In this document: in pieces, positions 13,740-26,049 of the stretch
How the letters are laid out: each line of letters starts with the position of its first letter
Position numbering within the stretch: position 1 is the first letter of the stretch
Assembly: GCA_025267735.1 (NCBI GenBank)
Contig: CM046308.1
Location: 31,919,267-31,983,266 of the forward strand
Source of the DNA: Mactra quadrangularis
Lineage: Eukaryota > Mollusca > Bivalvia > Venerida > Mactridae
Direction of reading: 5' to 3'
Length of the DNA stretch: 64,000 nt
Notes under the pieces: generated by a model
Seen by the model: the letters and a program-made list of their open reading frames with translations, nothing else
Databases searched by the model: none
Told to the model about the DNA's origin: nothing
Program-made: the position numbers and the translations under genes

Positions 13740-14039
13740 TTAAGATTATCGCACTTTATTAGTATGGTGTTTTGTGAAAGTGTGCACCATTCTGGATTAT
13801 TCAATCTTATTTGAAATCGATGGAAATAAGTATTCCGGATGGTGTTAATAATAAATGACTATGACCTAAGATCATGAATTTTGCCGTAAGATGTTATAAG
13901 TAATTAGACCCAGACTTTTCTAGAAACAATACGTGATTTCTATACAAAGTAATCGATGCTTGATCTGCCTTGTCGATGCTATCAAAATAGCACCCCAGTG
14001 TTTAGTAACTACTCTTTGCTAACGTTACGGGTACGGAAG

Positions 14040-14160
14040 AACTCAACCTGAAGACAACTCAACCCGTGCAATACTCAACTCAAAGTAGGGACAACTCAAT
14101 TCGTTAGTAGGAGATTGAGGTGTCTCGGGTTGAGTTGTCTATGGGTTGAGTTGTTACGGC
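14040..14160. repeat. CAACTCAACCC repeat with palindromic layout
   Basis: ACAACTCAACCC-type motifs point rightward at 14043-14100, and GGGTTGAGTTGT motifs leftward at 14125-14155, forming an imperfect inverted repeat. A related cluster is at 31424-31520. Confidence 0.6.
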
Positions 14161-14169
14161 ACTTTCGTT

Positions 14170-17100
14170 TCGGAACGTTTTGAAACGTTCAAAGTAACTG
14201 AACACGCTGCAGTTTTTTTAACTTGTTGGCGTACTTTCACGAGATTGAAAATACTTTTTCTCGATAACCACGTGCGAGAGTCTAATCATTCAATATAAAT
14301 GCACATGTCCCGTGCTTTCCACGTGCAAACTTGTCCTGTGTTATGACAATGTATACTATCAAAGCTTGTGTACAGGTACGTGGCCTATTGAAGTAATCGA
14401 TTTTCAAATCACAAAGTTCACAAATCACAAATCTATAAACATTAATGTATCCTAATCATGTATTTTGCAATGAGTTCAACTTATATAAGCCAACTTTGAA
14501 AATTCATGTACAATGCAAGCATGCAAACCTGGGCATTTCATTAATTATTAAAATACAAATAACTTATGTTTTGAAATAATTTCAAATATAATGCATTTGG
14601 CTATGGAAAACAAGAAGTCAGAAAAAATTTGATCAGCATCGAAATTCATTTACGTTAATAAAGAGTGAGCAATTCAAATACAACGTACTTACATACATTT
14701 CCTTAAACATCCATTCACAATGTCTTCAGAATTTGTAACACTTAAGTTTCAAATATTCAAAAAGAGGATAGCGTCACACTCTAAAAACTCCACAGGTTTA
14801 AGGTCCCGTAGTTTATTGCCATATAAACTGTTTACGTCAATTGATAATGACTGTTTAAAACAGAGAAATCACTAGCTTAAGGGTTGATATACAAAATTAT
14901 TACATAGTCATATCAATGAAATAAATCGCTTTGAACCGTATATATAACAATTAGCAACTTGACGTTAAATCATTAGTAGTTGATACAAACACATCTTCGA
15001 CACCCAGAAATAAATTTTCTGTTTTTATATATCATAAGTCACTATTGTCGCGTTCGTATAAAGGCAATTCCAAGAATTATGATTAATCTAAATCAAGTTT
15101 TGTTGTTGAGAAACGCCAAGGACAGCATACGCTCCAATTTCACAAAAATATATTGTATTCATCAATAAGACCGTATAATATTTGAAGATATGAGTCTTTA
15201 ATCCGTCTTAATCCAGACGTATGTTCTATCAACACAATTAAACTATGACACTTACAATGTTACCATTTATATTTCAAAATTTATACAAAGTAAAATTAAT
15301 GTTTCAAATTCACTTCATACTTCCTTTAAAATAAATGTCCATTTTTATAATACATGTACATGTATATGGTTATCCATCTATATGAAATATGTTTGAATCC
15401 GTTCTGCACTTAGCCTCTCAAGTTGCCATATTTTTGTTACTAATATAGAGGATAATACTCAACATCTTTAGTGCATGGCGGTAACAATCATAACACACAC
15501 CTTAGTTTCAATTCAATTATAAATAAAACATATCTAATGCCTGGGTCACGCACTTGCTTACGATCAACCCGGATTGCCACGCATTATGTTCGGCAGCGTT
15601 CGTATTATTCCGTAAAAAGTCGTAATTGATCCAAAATCACCCGCAATTGTGCTTTCACAGCTTTTTACAGCTCCTTGGATAAGTTAAAATATATATCCAC
15701 GGATAGCCACATATCCGGCACCGTCCGTTCTCATTTCGACTGTTCCCTTCCGATATATCGTCAATTTACGGAATCGCCCGAATGTTTTTTCCGAATGGCC
15801 CGATACTATGATGCGTAAAGATGTAACCTAGGCTTAAGACTTGTTACAAAATTTAGAAAGGATAAACATTGAGCACACGAAAGTTAACCCATATTCAAAC
15901 ATTAGATATAAAGACTAAGCAAAATGCCAACACTAGACGTCCCAATCTCTGAGTAGACAGATTATACGGTTTGATTTGGTTTTATATCCGTCTGACAACA
16001 AAGTGACATACATAGGTCTGTTCAAATTGAAATATCAAAGTAATTTATTAAATTTTTGTGAATCAAACCATTAAAATTGTGAAATATATCGTAAAATACG
16101 TGCGTTTGTCACGTTTTCCGTAACTCATTATGTATTTTAGATATTACTTATGTTTGAATGAGTTTTGAAAACTGTTTGTACATTATTCACAAGTAAATAT
16201 ATCGGTCAACAGTTTGATGTAAATTGAACTTGCTGATTTCTGGAATGCAATAATGTTTAATATTGTATAACAATGTACTTTAAAACACCTAGTTCACAGA
16301 CTTAAAATAAAATAATATCCATTATAAAACTGTCATCCTGGCTAACTTTCCATTAAAATTTGACAATAATGTCGAATTTCCTTCATTTACAAGATGAAAA
16401 TGCATGTGGAAAAATAGTCAGCATTGTTGAAGGATACGTGAACAATGGTTATAGACAAAATTCCAAGAAACCCATGTTAGCTTATCTGACAGGCGTTAAA
16501 AAATAGTAAAATATATGTTCATCAGGGGAGATCACCGATTGTAAAATTTATTTATATTAATAACACTGTTGCTTCCCTTAATATTTTCTAATTTAATGTG
16601 ACAAACTTGCATATTGCAAAATCTTATTATTTTGACGATATTTAAGTCCAAAATACTTAATTGAAATAGAAAAAAGACCCCATCTTAATACCATCGGTTT
16701 TGATGGACGTTACTTTACTGGATGTACTAATAAAAGCAACAATTTACCAATTATTTATGACATATTGATATTTTGCCACTCTTGTTTTACTTTTTATTAA
16801 TTTATTTTATTAACAGTATTGCAAAAGGTTAAAAATGGGATATTTGTTAATTTGGATATATTTATATATTTACATTAAATGATGATTACATTGAATTTTG
16901 TTCAGAGTAGAATTGAACGTGTTACATTCCTAACAATTACATGTACATTAGTTATAATAATCCAATACACGGATGTGGAATTCTTATGCTCGACTTGCCT
17001 AAGTCGTACATATTTGAATGTGGATAATTTGGATCGTAAACCAGATGAGACTGAACAACGAAAAATTCCTGAATTTTAGAAATGCTAGAGCAATAACCAA

Positions 17101-17379
17101 ACATTTCTCTCTGTTTTCTCTTTAAATATTATTATATTATTACTTTTTATTATACAGACAATTAAATATGGTTAACTAGACAAGTGCTATCGTAGGAGAG
17201 AAAACACGTTTTGCAGAAGATGATCTGCTCGAGAAGATGGCGGCTAAAGTCTAAATCATACATTTGAAATGTATATTTACAAAACATGTTCATAAAATGA
17301 AGCAAGAAGCGTTTTAACATTTCCATATCCGTTCAGTGAAAATCTATTATCCTCATACAATTCTAAAAAAAACAAATGT
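14170..17379. other. No gene recognised; one less AT-rich patch
   Basis: Mostly unique AT-rich DNA. 15540-15800 is richer in GC and contains CGGAATCGCCCGAATG and TTCCGAATGG, resembling the right end of the tiny CATTCGG MITE family. A SINE fragment lies at 16370. Confidence 0.45.
16370..16512 (+). mobile_element. Decayed SINE 3' fragment
   Basis: TGACAATAATGTCGAATTTC, GTTATAGACAAAATTCCAAG and ATCTGACAGGCGTTAAAAAA follow the order of family II 3' landmarks with many changes. Confidence 0.5.
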
Positions 17380-19551
17380 AGACTTGAACCTCTTTTTCTG
17401 ACACGGGCGTTGTCACATAAAGATAGATACACATAAAAGGTGTTAAAGTTATTCCTTTTCTGACAAAATGGATCGTCATTCTTCGAAAACTCGTTTTAAG
17501 AGAATAATTCATTAAAATATGCCTATATATCTATCAAATAGACTCGAACCTCTGTTTCGGCTGTTACCCGGCCCAAGTGCGTAGACCTAAAAAGCGGAGT
17601 TCACGAATGTGTATCTATATTTATTCATTTACTGGCAACATGGGTCGTCATTCTGGGAAAACTCGTTTTCAAAAGGAATATTCATATTTTTATCAAATAG
17701 ACTCGAACCTCAGTTTCGCTGGCTGTTACCGACCTAAGGGCGTAGACAAAGAAACGAAGGTCAGGAATGTGTTGCTATAGTAATTTCGTTTCTGACAACA
17801 TGGGTCGTTATTCTGGGAAAACTCGTTTTCAAAAGAAATATTCATCCAAATATGCCAACATTTCTTTCAAATAGCCTCGAACCTCTGTTTCGGCTGGCTG
17901 TTAACCGGCCCAAGGGCGTAGACCTAAGAAGGCAAGTTCACGAATGTGTAGTTATCGTTATTCCCATTCTGGTAGTATATGTCCTAATTCTGGGAAAACT
18001 TGTTTACAGGAGAATTTTTTATCCAAATATGCCACTTTTTATATCAAATAGACTCGAAACTCTGTTTCGGCTGTTACCCGGCCTAAGGGCGTAGACCTTA
18101 GAAGCGAAGTTTACGTATGTGTTTCTATAGTTATTCCCTTTCAGGTAACATGGGTCGTCATTCTGGGAAAACTCGTTTTCAAGAGAAATATTCATTCAAA
18201 TATGCCGATATTTTTATCAAATAGACTCGAACCTCTGTTACAGCTGGCTGTTACCCGGCCCAAGGGCGTAGACCTAAGTAGCAAAGTTCACGAATGTGAT
18301 GCGATAATTATTCCCTTTCTGACAACATGGGCCGTCATTCTGGGAAAACTCGTTTTCAAAAGAAATATTCATTCAAATATGCCAATATTTTTATCAAATA
18401 GACTCGAACCTCTGTTTCGGCTGGCTGTTACCCGGCCCAAGGGCGTAGACCTAAGAAGCAAAGGTCAGGAATGTGTTGCTATAGTAATTTCGTTTCTGAC
18501 AACATGGGTCGTTATTCTGGGAAAACTCGTTTTCAAAAGAAATATTCATCCAAATATGCCAACATTTCTATCAAATAGCCTCGAAACTCTGTTTCGGCTG
18601 GCTGTTACCCGGCCCAATGGCGTAGACCTAAGAAGGCAAGTTCACGAATGTGTATTTATCGTTTTTCCCTTTCTGGTAGTATAGGTCCTAATTCTGGGAA
18701 AACTCGTTTAAAGGAAAAATATTTATCCAAATATGCCACTTTTTATATCAAATAGACTCGAACCTCTGTTTCGGCTGTTATCCGGCCTAAGGGCGTAGAC
18801 CTAAGAAGCGAAGTTCACGATTGTGTATCTATAGTTATTCCCGTTCAGGTAACATGGATCGTCATTCTGGGAAAACTCGTTTTCAAGAAAAATATTCATT
18901 CAAATATGCCGATATTTTTATCTAATAGACTCGAACCTCTGTTTCGGCTGGCTGTTTCCCAGCCCAAGGGCGTAGACCTAAGAAGCAAAGTTCACGAATG
19001 TGATGCGATAACTATTCCCTTTCTGACAACATGGGTCGTCATTCTGGGAAAACTCGTTTTCTAAGGAAATATTCATTCAAATATGCCAATATTTTTTATC
19101 AAATAGACTCGAACCTCTGTTTCGGCTAACTGTTACCCGGCCACAGGGCGTAGACCTAAGAAGCGAAGTTCACGAATGTGTATATATAGTTATTCCCTTT
19201 TAGGCAACATGGGTTGTCATTCTGGAAAACACGTTTTCAAAAAAAATATTCATTCAAATATGCCAATATGTCTATTAAATAGACTCGAACCTCTGTTTCG
19301 ACTAACTGTTAACCGGCCCAGGGACCTAGACCTAAGAAGCGAAGTTCACGAATGTGTACCTATAGTTATTCTCTTTCAGGCAACATGGGTCGTCATTCTG
19401 GGAAAACTCGTTTTCAGGAGAAATATTCATCCAAATATGCCACTATTTCTATCAAATAGACTCGAACCTCAGTTTCGGCTGGCTGTTTCCCGGGCCAAGG
19501 GCGTTAACCCAAGAAGCGAAGTTCACGAATGTGTTGCAATAGTTTTTCACT
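17380..19551 (+). repeat. 177-bp satellite array with four-monomer higher-order repeat
   Basis: About 12 monomers of roughly 177 bp lie head to tail. Each contains TCAAATAGACTCGAACCTCT, GGGCGTAGACCTAAGAAG and CGTCATTCTGGGAAAACTCG. Markers are spaced 177 bp, except one step of 173 bp caused by loss of one GGCT from GGCTGGCTGTTACC. Variant monomers recur at about 704 bp (for example 17806 and 18510; 18203 and 18907), giving a 177+177+177+173 higher-order unit. The 177-bp length is 59 codons, so stop-free stretches of up to 160 codons arise passively. Confidence 0.92.
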
Positions 19552-19652
19552 TAATCAAAATTTGAAAAGTGATCGGTTAGAACTTTTGTTAAGTGTATAT
19601 CTAATCACAATGAATATCCCAGTATTTTCAGTGCTTTCTCCTATTGTTTAAT

Positions 19653-19728
19653 CATTCGGAACTACCACGGATATTACTGCGAAACACAGTTGATAGTGTA
19701 CGTAATCACCCGAGCGGTTTTCCGAATG
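19653..19728. mobile_element. Tiny MULE-like MITE, 9-bp TSD
   Basis: The 76-bp element runs CATTCGGAACTACCACGG ... GAGCGGTTTTCCGAATG. TTGTTTAAT flanks both sides perfectly (19644-19652 and 19729-19737). Its termini match the larger element in DPH6 (CATT[CT]GGAAC). Confidence 0.85.
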
Positions 19729-19925
19729 TTGTTTAATATTTAACGAGCCTGATATAGTTTGGACTTTAATGTATTTTACTCTTAAATAACAGACTTCATT
19801 CAATTTTTGATGGGTTGAAACTGTATTAAAGCAAAGATACGTCAAGGGCTATATATACGATAAAAAGTCGATCTTTTCCGAGTGCTAGATGCATGGTCGT
19901 ACTTGACTGATTTCCTGTTATTATA

Positions 19926-20387
19926 CAGTGGCGTAGCAAGGTCTTTTTGATGTGTACGCAAAATCCTAGGGGTCAAGGGCATGCCCCGCCCCGAATTTGT
20001 TTTTCTGTAGATCATTTCAGGAGCATTTTTGGCAACTATTCAAAATGGGTCTGTATAATTCAATCTGGACACAAATATAGGAAGACAACATTCATACAAA
20101 TTATCATTCAATTTTAACCAGCGTTTAAAGAATTATATAGACTGGGTTCAAAGACAAACATCGAATTTTAAAACCGTAAATTCAACTCCCAAAAGGCATC
20201 GCAAGTCCCATTGAAATATAACTTGACATAACGTTAGTAAAATAACGATCAAGCAGTTTTGTTTTACACACCCCTACCCCCCTCAGGCGAAAGATTTTAT
20301 TACATTTTTTGGCGTTTGTATTTTTACAATTTTCTGGACCAGTGTGTACGCAGCTGCGTACTCTGCGTACTGGTAGCTACGCGCCTG
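19926..20387. mobile_element. hAT-type (CAGTGGCGTAGC) MITE
   Basis: The left terminus CAGTGGCGTAGCAAGG and the reverse complement of the right terminus CAGGCGCGTAGCTACC form a terminal inverted repeat like the widespread hAT terminus CAGTGGCGTA. The 8-bp flanks (TTATTATA, TTATATGT) share only the first four bases. The 462-bp interior has no coding frame. Confidence 0.6.
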
Positions 20388-20917
20388 TTATATGTGTAAA
20401 GTTATACTCCATTGATTTCCGCACAAAACCCGTGTTTTACATACCTGAGTATTCACGTGGTTTATAGGACTTAACCTGATTGGCTGTTTTTTTTGTCGCT
20501 CAATAAACATAACCCGAGGTGTTGAATGCATGGATTAGGCAGTACTTAGCGTGGTCGATTCAACTTTTAAGTTCCTAAAATGTTGTTGTGCTTGGATAAA
20601 TTGGATTTTTCGTAAGTTTATTGTTTCTTCCAATTTTTATCTCCATATTTATCTGTAAATTTGCATTTTAAAATACCATGCTGTGTAATCTCACCTTCCC
20701 ATAAATGCTATTGATATAAAGATTCATCAATGTTGAAATTGACAATAACTATCAAGTGGGTGGGGTAACTAAATATATTATAAATATCCATAAGGCATGG
20801 GCGGATCCAGCGGGGGTCAGGGAGGTCCGGACCATGTTCATTAGTGTATTTTTTGCTTGTAAGTCATTTTTAAGTAGTATGAAGCAGTTTTTCTTACTGT
20901 GAAAGGGAATCACTGTG

Positions 20918-21016
20918 GCGCATACTTTCACCAGTAACTGTCTGACTGACAACTGCCCTACATGATTGAGAACCATTGGTAGAAGGGAGAATGGCAGAAG
21001 AAATAATTTCATGACC
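20918..21016 (-). mobile_element. SINE family III fragment, inverted partner
   Basis: CGCATACTTTCACCAGTAAC, GACAACTGCCCTACATGATT and TAATTTCATGACCAA are the reverse complement of the middle of the SINE that starts at 21027. The two form an inverted pair with almost no spacer. Confidence 0.75.
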
Positions 21017-21026
21017 AAAATTGTGT

Positions 21027-21355
21027 AAGCCACCCGGCTAGCTCAGTTGGTAGCACGCAAGTCTACTGATCCAGGGGTCGTGGGTTCGATTCGGGGGGGG
21101 GGGGGAGGGGGGCATACTTATTTGGAGCTTGGTCATGAAATTATTTCTACAGCCATTCTCCCTCCTACCAATGATTTTTAATTATGTAGGGCAGTTGTCA
21201 GTCACTGACGAAAGTATGCGCTTAGTAGTTGATTAACAGCTAAATCCAGAGATTTAGCCTTTTCAGGAACCGTGAGTAGGTTGACTGACCGCCGTTGTAT
21301 GACCTATAAAATGTGTTGCTACGGCATTAAACCCAACAAAAACAAACAAACAAAC
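21027..21355 (+). mobile_element. SINE family III, full length, 10-bp TSD
   Basis: The head is CCGGCTAGCTCAGTTGGTAG with box B GGGTTCGATTC, followed by a G-rich run, a body with TTGTCAGTCACTGACGAAAG, and a 3' end GTGTTGCTACGGCATTAAAC with a CAAA-rich tail. AAAATTGTGT flanks both ends (21017-21026 and 21356-21365). A partial inverted copy lies immediately upstream. Confidence 0.88.
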
Positions 21356-21664
21356 AAAATTGTGTGCGCTTACTGTAAAGTTGTCGTTTAAATAAACATT
21401 TGACAGACAGGTTAATTGTAAAGCTGATGCCAGTTTATTGAATTATGCTAGTGATAGAACATGTATGAAGTTTTAAAGTAAAGTTTAAAGTCAATTGGAT
21501 AATCAAACAATTCATTGTCGGGGCCTCATATTTAGCTTCTATTTTGTATTTGCTGTTACAAGGCTGATCTTATTATGGCACTTATGATTATTTACATGTC
21601 TATTATGGGAAAGTTTCTGAGTTAAGCTTGTTCATACTTAAGCATTTATGATTAAACATTGTTC

Positions 21665-21952
21665 TTTTTTTAAATTGGATTTAACACTGTTTCAACACAT
21701 TTTAGGTCATTTTACAGCATCCAGCGCACCTAACCTAGCTTTCCTGGACCCTTGTCTATAACCAGTACTCACTTTCCCTTCCATAAGGCCGGCAACTTCT
21801 CCATATTATCTAATCAATGAAGAAAAATTGACATTATAGTCTAATTTTCATGGAAGGGTATAACCTCCTCTGGTGGGATTTCAAGCCCGTACCCCCTTTG
21901 GGACACGAGATTCCGAATCCCGACGTGCTACCAACTGCACTATTAACCCGTG
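21665..21952 (-). mobile_element. SINE family II, full length, 13-bp TSD
   Basis: Reverse-orientation copy. On the plus strand it runs from a T-rich tail and TTAACACTGTTTCAACACAT to CAACTGCACTATTAACCCG. TTAAACATTGTTC is present at 21652-21664 and 21953-21965. Confidence 0.9.
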
Positions 21953-22009
21953 TTAAACATTGTTCAAATTGTGATATTTTTACTAGTTATAAACGTACAT
22001 GTATTTGCA

Positions 22010-22660
22010 GCTCTACATCCATCTAACTATAAAGGGACATTACTCTGGATCAATTTGATTTGAAGTTATGCTCCTTTATACTTTTACAGTGAATGTTAAA
22101 GTTTGTTCAAACTGAATGTATTTTTTTTAATAATGAAGATATTTGATTGTACGTTGAAAGGCTTATTTGACAGTACCACATCTTCACTTCTACAAAGGGA
22201 TATAATTCTGGATAAATTATTCTCAGAGTTATGCTCCCTTTAAACTTGTTTTGAAAACTGTAAAACTTAGAAAGGTTAAAGTACTTCAAAGTGATTTTTT
22301 TTCAATTTTCATCAAGGTAATTAAGTGAAAGCTGTTATGCTTATTGACCAGTACTATGTCATCACAACTATAAAGGACATAGCTCTTGACTAATTATTAT
22401 GGGAGTTATGCCCATTAAACTGAAATATTTAATATTAAAATTTGTTCCAATTGAAATATCTTTATTACTTACAAAGATATTTAAATGAAAGTTCATTAGA
22501 TGGTATGCTTATTCATTGATACTACATCTAAACAACTATGAATGAACAGTACTTGAGATGTATGTTTTGGAGTTATGCCCTTTTCATATTTTACAAAATT
22601 TATGACTTTGTAACTATTGTTTGACTGATTTTTTAATTTCCTAAGGAAAGTTAAATCTTG
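22010..22660. repeat. Degenerate tandem array, ~170-bp unit
   Basis: Phrases such as AGTTATGCTCC(C/T)TTTA and a following run of GTTAAAGTTTGTTC recur near 22063, 22232, 22407 and 22572, about 170 bp apart. Units are well diverged. The style matches the core repeats of mollusc pearl/Helentron-like elements, but I saw no termini here. Confidence 0.65.
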
Positions 22661-22984
22661 TCTTGATAGCACTTTTGTTGAAAGATAAGCCTTGCCATGA
22701 GTGAAACATTAGAAAAGTCAAGAAAGCTGTCATTTGACTGCTTTTGTTTTACTATTTTTCTTGAGAGTAGCGTCATGATCAGCTTGTTAAAATTCCATTA
22801 ACACTGCACTATCAGTTCTTCGATTTACTATTTCAGATAATACAACTGTGTGGAAGATTGTTTTAGATGGTAGTGAACAGTAGATGAATGGTCATTTGAA
22901 AAAAAAGATAAGTGCAGTTATTTTTATCTTTTTTAAGCCAGATTTTTCAACGAGAATATTTGGCTAATAGTTAAGTGAAACATG

Positions 22985-23830
22985 GGCAGGGTTAGGGTTA
23001 GGGTGTTGTTAACAATTGTGTTAAAGTTTTTCTGTTCCATATATTTTTGGCATTTATAGTCAGATCCTAATGAAACTTCATACAATAATAACATACCATG
23101 TGAGGAACAGAATAAAAAAGTATCCACAACTCTACCTGCCTTTATTATGGATTATTTACCTTTGTAATTTTGGTGTTAACAATTGCGTTGAAGTTTTTAT
23201 TGTTTCATATATTTCTGCCATTTATAGTCAGATCTCTACGAAACTTCATACAATGATAACATACCCTGTGATGTAAAGAATTAGAAAGTAACTACAACTC
23301 TTCCTGGCTTAACTATGGATTATTTCCCTTGTAATTTTTGCGTTAAAGATTTCAATTTGTTGCATATCTCTGCCATTTATGGTCAGATTCTGAAGAAATT
23401 GCAAACAATGATTCCATAAGTTATGTGATAAACTGAATTAGAAAGTAACCACAACTCTACCTGGCTCAATTATGGATTTTACCTTTGTTTTTTTTGTGTT
23501 AAAGTTTTCAATTTGTTGGATATCTCTGCCAATTAGTGTCAGATCCATACAATAATAACATACCATGTGTTGAACAGAATTAGAAAGTATACTTTATTCT
23601 TCCTGGCTTTATTATAAATTATTTCCATTGGTAATTTTGCATTAATGTTAATATGTTTGATACCTCTGCCATTTAGGGTCAGATCTTGATGAATTTTCAT
23701 ACAATGAATACATATCATGTGTTAAACCGAATTAGAAAGTAACCACAACTCCACTTGACTAAATTATGGATTATTTCCCTTTGTATTTTTGCATTAATAG
23801 TTTAGTTTGTCTCATTTAAAATATTTTGTG
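22985..23830. repeat. Tandem array, ~155-175-bp unit
   Basis: Five or more diverged units contain CTGCCATTTATAGTCAGATC, followed by a GAAACTTCATACAATGAT-like phrase, TAGAAAGTAACCACAACTC and ATTATGGATTATTTCCCTTT. It follows the previous array closely and may belong to the same element or satellite domain. A short TTAGGGTTAGGG occurs at its left edge. Confidence 0.75.
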
Positions 23831-24119
23831 GATTTAAAACACTCTTTCTTCATGATGAATTATTGCCCTTGGTATACCTTTTTATATGCAACTTATTAAA
23901 TATGACTTTCTTTTGTATTAACAGTTAACTTGATGTAAATTTTCCCCATCTGCAGAAAAATTCGGCTTTAACCTGATTTTCAAATTATATTTCTTGTTCA
24001 AACAATTATATCATAACTCTTAAAAAGCTTGATTGTAAAGCAAAGTGAGGAAGTGTTGATATTTAAGCCTTATTTTCATGATTCAGATATATAAGGCTGA
24101 TGGTTCAGTTAAACTTTGT

Positions 24120-25065
24120 ACTGGAATTCACCAGCAAACATAGCATAGCTATTTTGATAATTTCTTTCTTTGTTGCTTTATGACACATGAAAACTCTGTA
24201 AGCATTCTATACAGCAAACATAGTAAAACTGTTTTGATCATTTCTTTTTTTGTCTCTGTATGACACATAAAAACTCTGTAAGCATTTTAATAAAAGTAAA
24301 CATAGCATCACTATTTTGATGGTTGTACTTTCTTTGTTGCTGTATGACACATAATAATTCTGAAAATATTTTATACAGCAAACAAAACATTACTGTTTTG
24401 ATCATTTCTTTCTTTGTCACTGTATGACACATAAAAACTCTGTAAGAATTTTATACAGCAAACCTAGTATAACTGTTTTGATCATTTCTTTCTTTGTCGC
24501 TGTATGACACATCATAACTCCATAAGCATTTTATAAAGCAAACATAGCATAACTGTTTTGATCATTTCTCTCGCTGTATGACACATAAAAACTCTGTAAG
24601 CATTTTATACAGCAAACATATAGCATAACTATTTTTATATTTTCTTTCTTTGTCGCTGTAGGACACAAAAAAACCTCTCTTTGTGGCTGAATGACACATG
24701 ACAACTCCGTAAGCATTTTAATAGAGTAAACATAGCATTACTGTTTTGAGCGTTATACTTTCTTTGTCGCTGTATGACACATAATAATTCTGAAAATATT
24801 TTATGTAGCAAACATAGCATGGCTGTTTTGATCATTTCTTTCTTTGTCACTGTATGACACATAATAACTCCATAAGCATTTTATAAAGCAAACATAGCAT
24901 AACTGTTTTGATTAGTTCTTTCTTTGTAGCTGTATGACAGATAATAACTCCGTAAGCTTTTATTAAGCGAACTTAGCATTACTGTTTTGATATTTTTTTC
25001 TTTGTTGCTGTATGACACATGATAACTCTGTAAGCATTATAAAAACAGACACAGCAAAACTGTTT
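24120..25065. repeat. 80-bp tandem array
   Basis: About 12 units of 76-86 bp, each with CGCTGTATGACACATAA, AACTCTGTAAGCATTTTA, CAGCAAACATAGCATAACTG and TTTTGATCATTTCTTTCTTT. TGTATGACACAT recurs near 24258, 24343, 24421, 24501, 24576, 24772, 24851 and 25012. Short frames on the minus strand in this region are products of the repeat. Confidence 0.88.
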
Positions 25066-25330
25066 TTATCATTTCGCATTCCCAGCCCAAAACGTTTTTA
25101 CAACATCTAATTTATTGTATGAAACTATTTTTAATTATTGTTTATATTCCATTTCAAAGTTGTTATTGACAATCGAAAATGTTCAAACAGAGATAATAAT
25201 AATGGTGTGGTCGCTTAATTTTTCAGTATTGATAAGGAGTATGTGATGTGCCTGCACAATTTTTGAATTTTACATATATATTTTACCATTCTATTTTTGT
25301 AATATTTCTAATAACATTTGCTAGTAGGTT

Positions 25331-25622
25331 TATTTTATTTTATTTATTGGAGTTAACGCCGTATCAACACAATTTAGGTCATTTCACGGCGTCCAGCGCA
25401 CCTAACCTAGCTTTCCTGGACCATTGTCTATAACCAGTACTCACCTACCATTCCACAAGGCCAGAAACTTCTCCATATTATCTAATCAATGGAGGAAAAT
25501 CGACATTATTGTCAAATTTTCATGGAAGGGTATAACCTCCCCGGGTGGGATTCGAACCCGCACCCCCTTGGGCACGAGTATCCAAATCCCTGCGCGCTAC
25601 CAACTGCGCTATCGACCCGGGT
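25331..25622 (-). mobile_element. SINE family II, full length, with 13-bp TSD
   Basis: Reading the minus strand: a tRNA-like head (GGGTCGATAGCGCAGTTGGT with box B GGTTCGAATCC), a body with GGAAGGGTAGGTGAGTACTGG, and a 3' end TTGATACGGCGTTAACTCCA with an A-rich tail. TTTGCTAGTAGGT flanks both sides (25317-25329 and 25623-25635). It inserted into the composite satellite. Confidence 0.9.
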
Positions 25623-26049
25623 TTTGCTAGTAGGTAATTTTTTGCTGTTGATGTAGGTTATTTTTACAATTTAAAGTTTATCATGCCATAAACACTAGAT
25701 ACTATGTGGAGTTCATGATGTGTTTGCATTATTTTTCTCCATTTTTTACTTTGATTGTGTCATTTTTGTTTCCTTTTTTTACATTTTTTTTGCTAGTAGG
25801 TTTATTTTACCAATCTTAGAATTTTGCTTGTTGGTTATTTTTTGCATTTGATGTAGTTTTTTTACAATTTAAGGTTTATCATGCCACAGACACTAGACAC
25901 TGGTCAAATGGAGATGGTCGATATGACTTGGTCACGGAGTCTTACCTCTCCAGTTGATATAAACAGAGTTCATGATGTGTTAGCAAAGTTTTTTCTGTTT
26001 TTTTTTTACTTTGATTTTGTCATTTTTGTTTTCTTTTTTTACATTTTTT

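Noticed and set aside
18202..18684. 160-codon open frame, with 80- and 129-codon frames nearby, as a repeat protein of 59-residue units
   Set aside because: The frame is the 177-bp satellite read in a stop-free phase. Monomers of 173 and 178 bp and point mutations break it repeatedly, there is no promoter or splice context, and lack of stops in a repeat is a single chance event copied many times.
21033..21105. tRNA genes at 4497, 21033, 29023, 30363, 50640 and 54868
   Set aside because: A and B boxes are clear, but each is the head of a SINE with body, tail and TSD. The cloverleaf 3' half is not intact.
22985..23004. TTAGGGTTAGGG as interstitial telomere
   Set aside because: Only about two and a half units, within a degenerate array; no extended telomeric tract.
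24238..24862. Cys-rich minus-strand peptides (MCHTVTKKE...) as small secreted proteins
   Set aside because: They are translations of the 80-bp tandem array; the repetition and frame shifts between units explain them.
25424..25630. Peptides reading SITSTHLPFHKAxNFSILSNQWRK at 25424 and 29009
   Set aside because: Identical frames appear wherever family II SINEs occur; they are SINE body translations.
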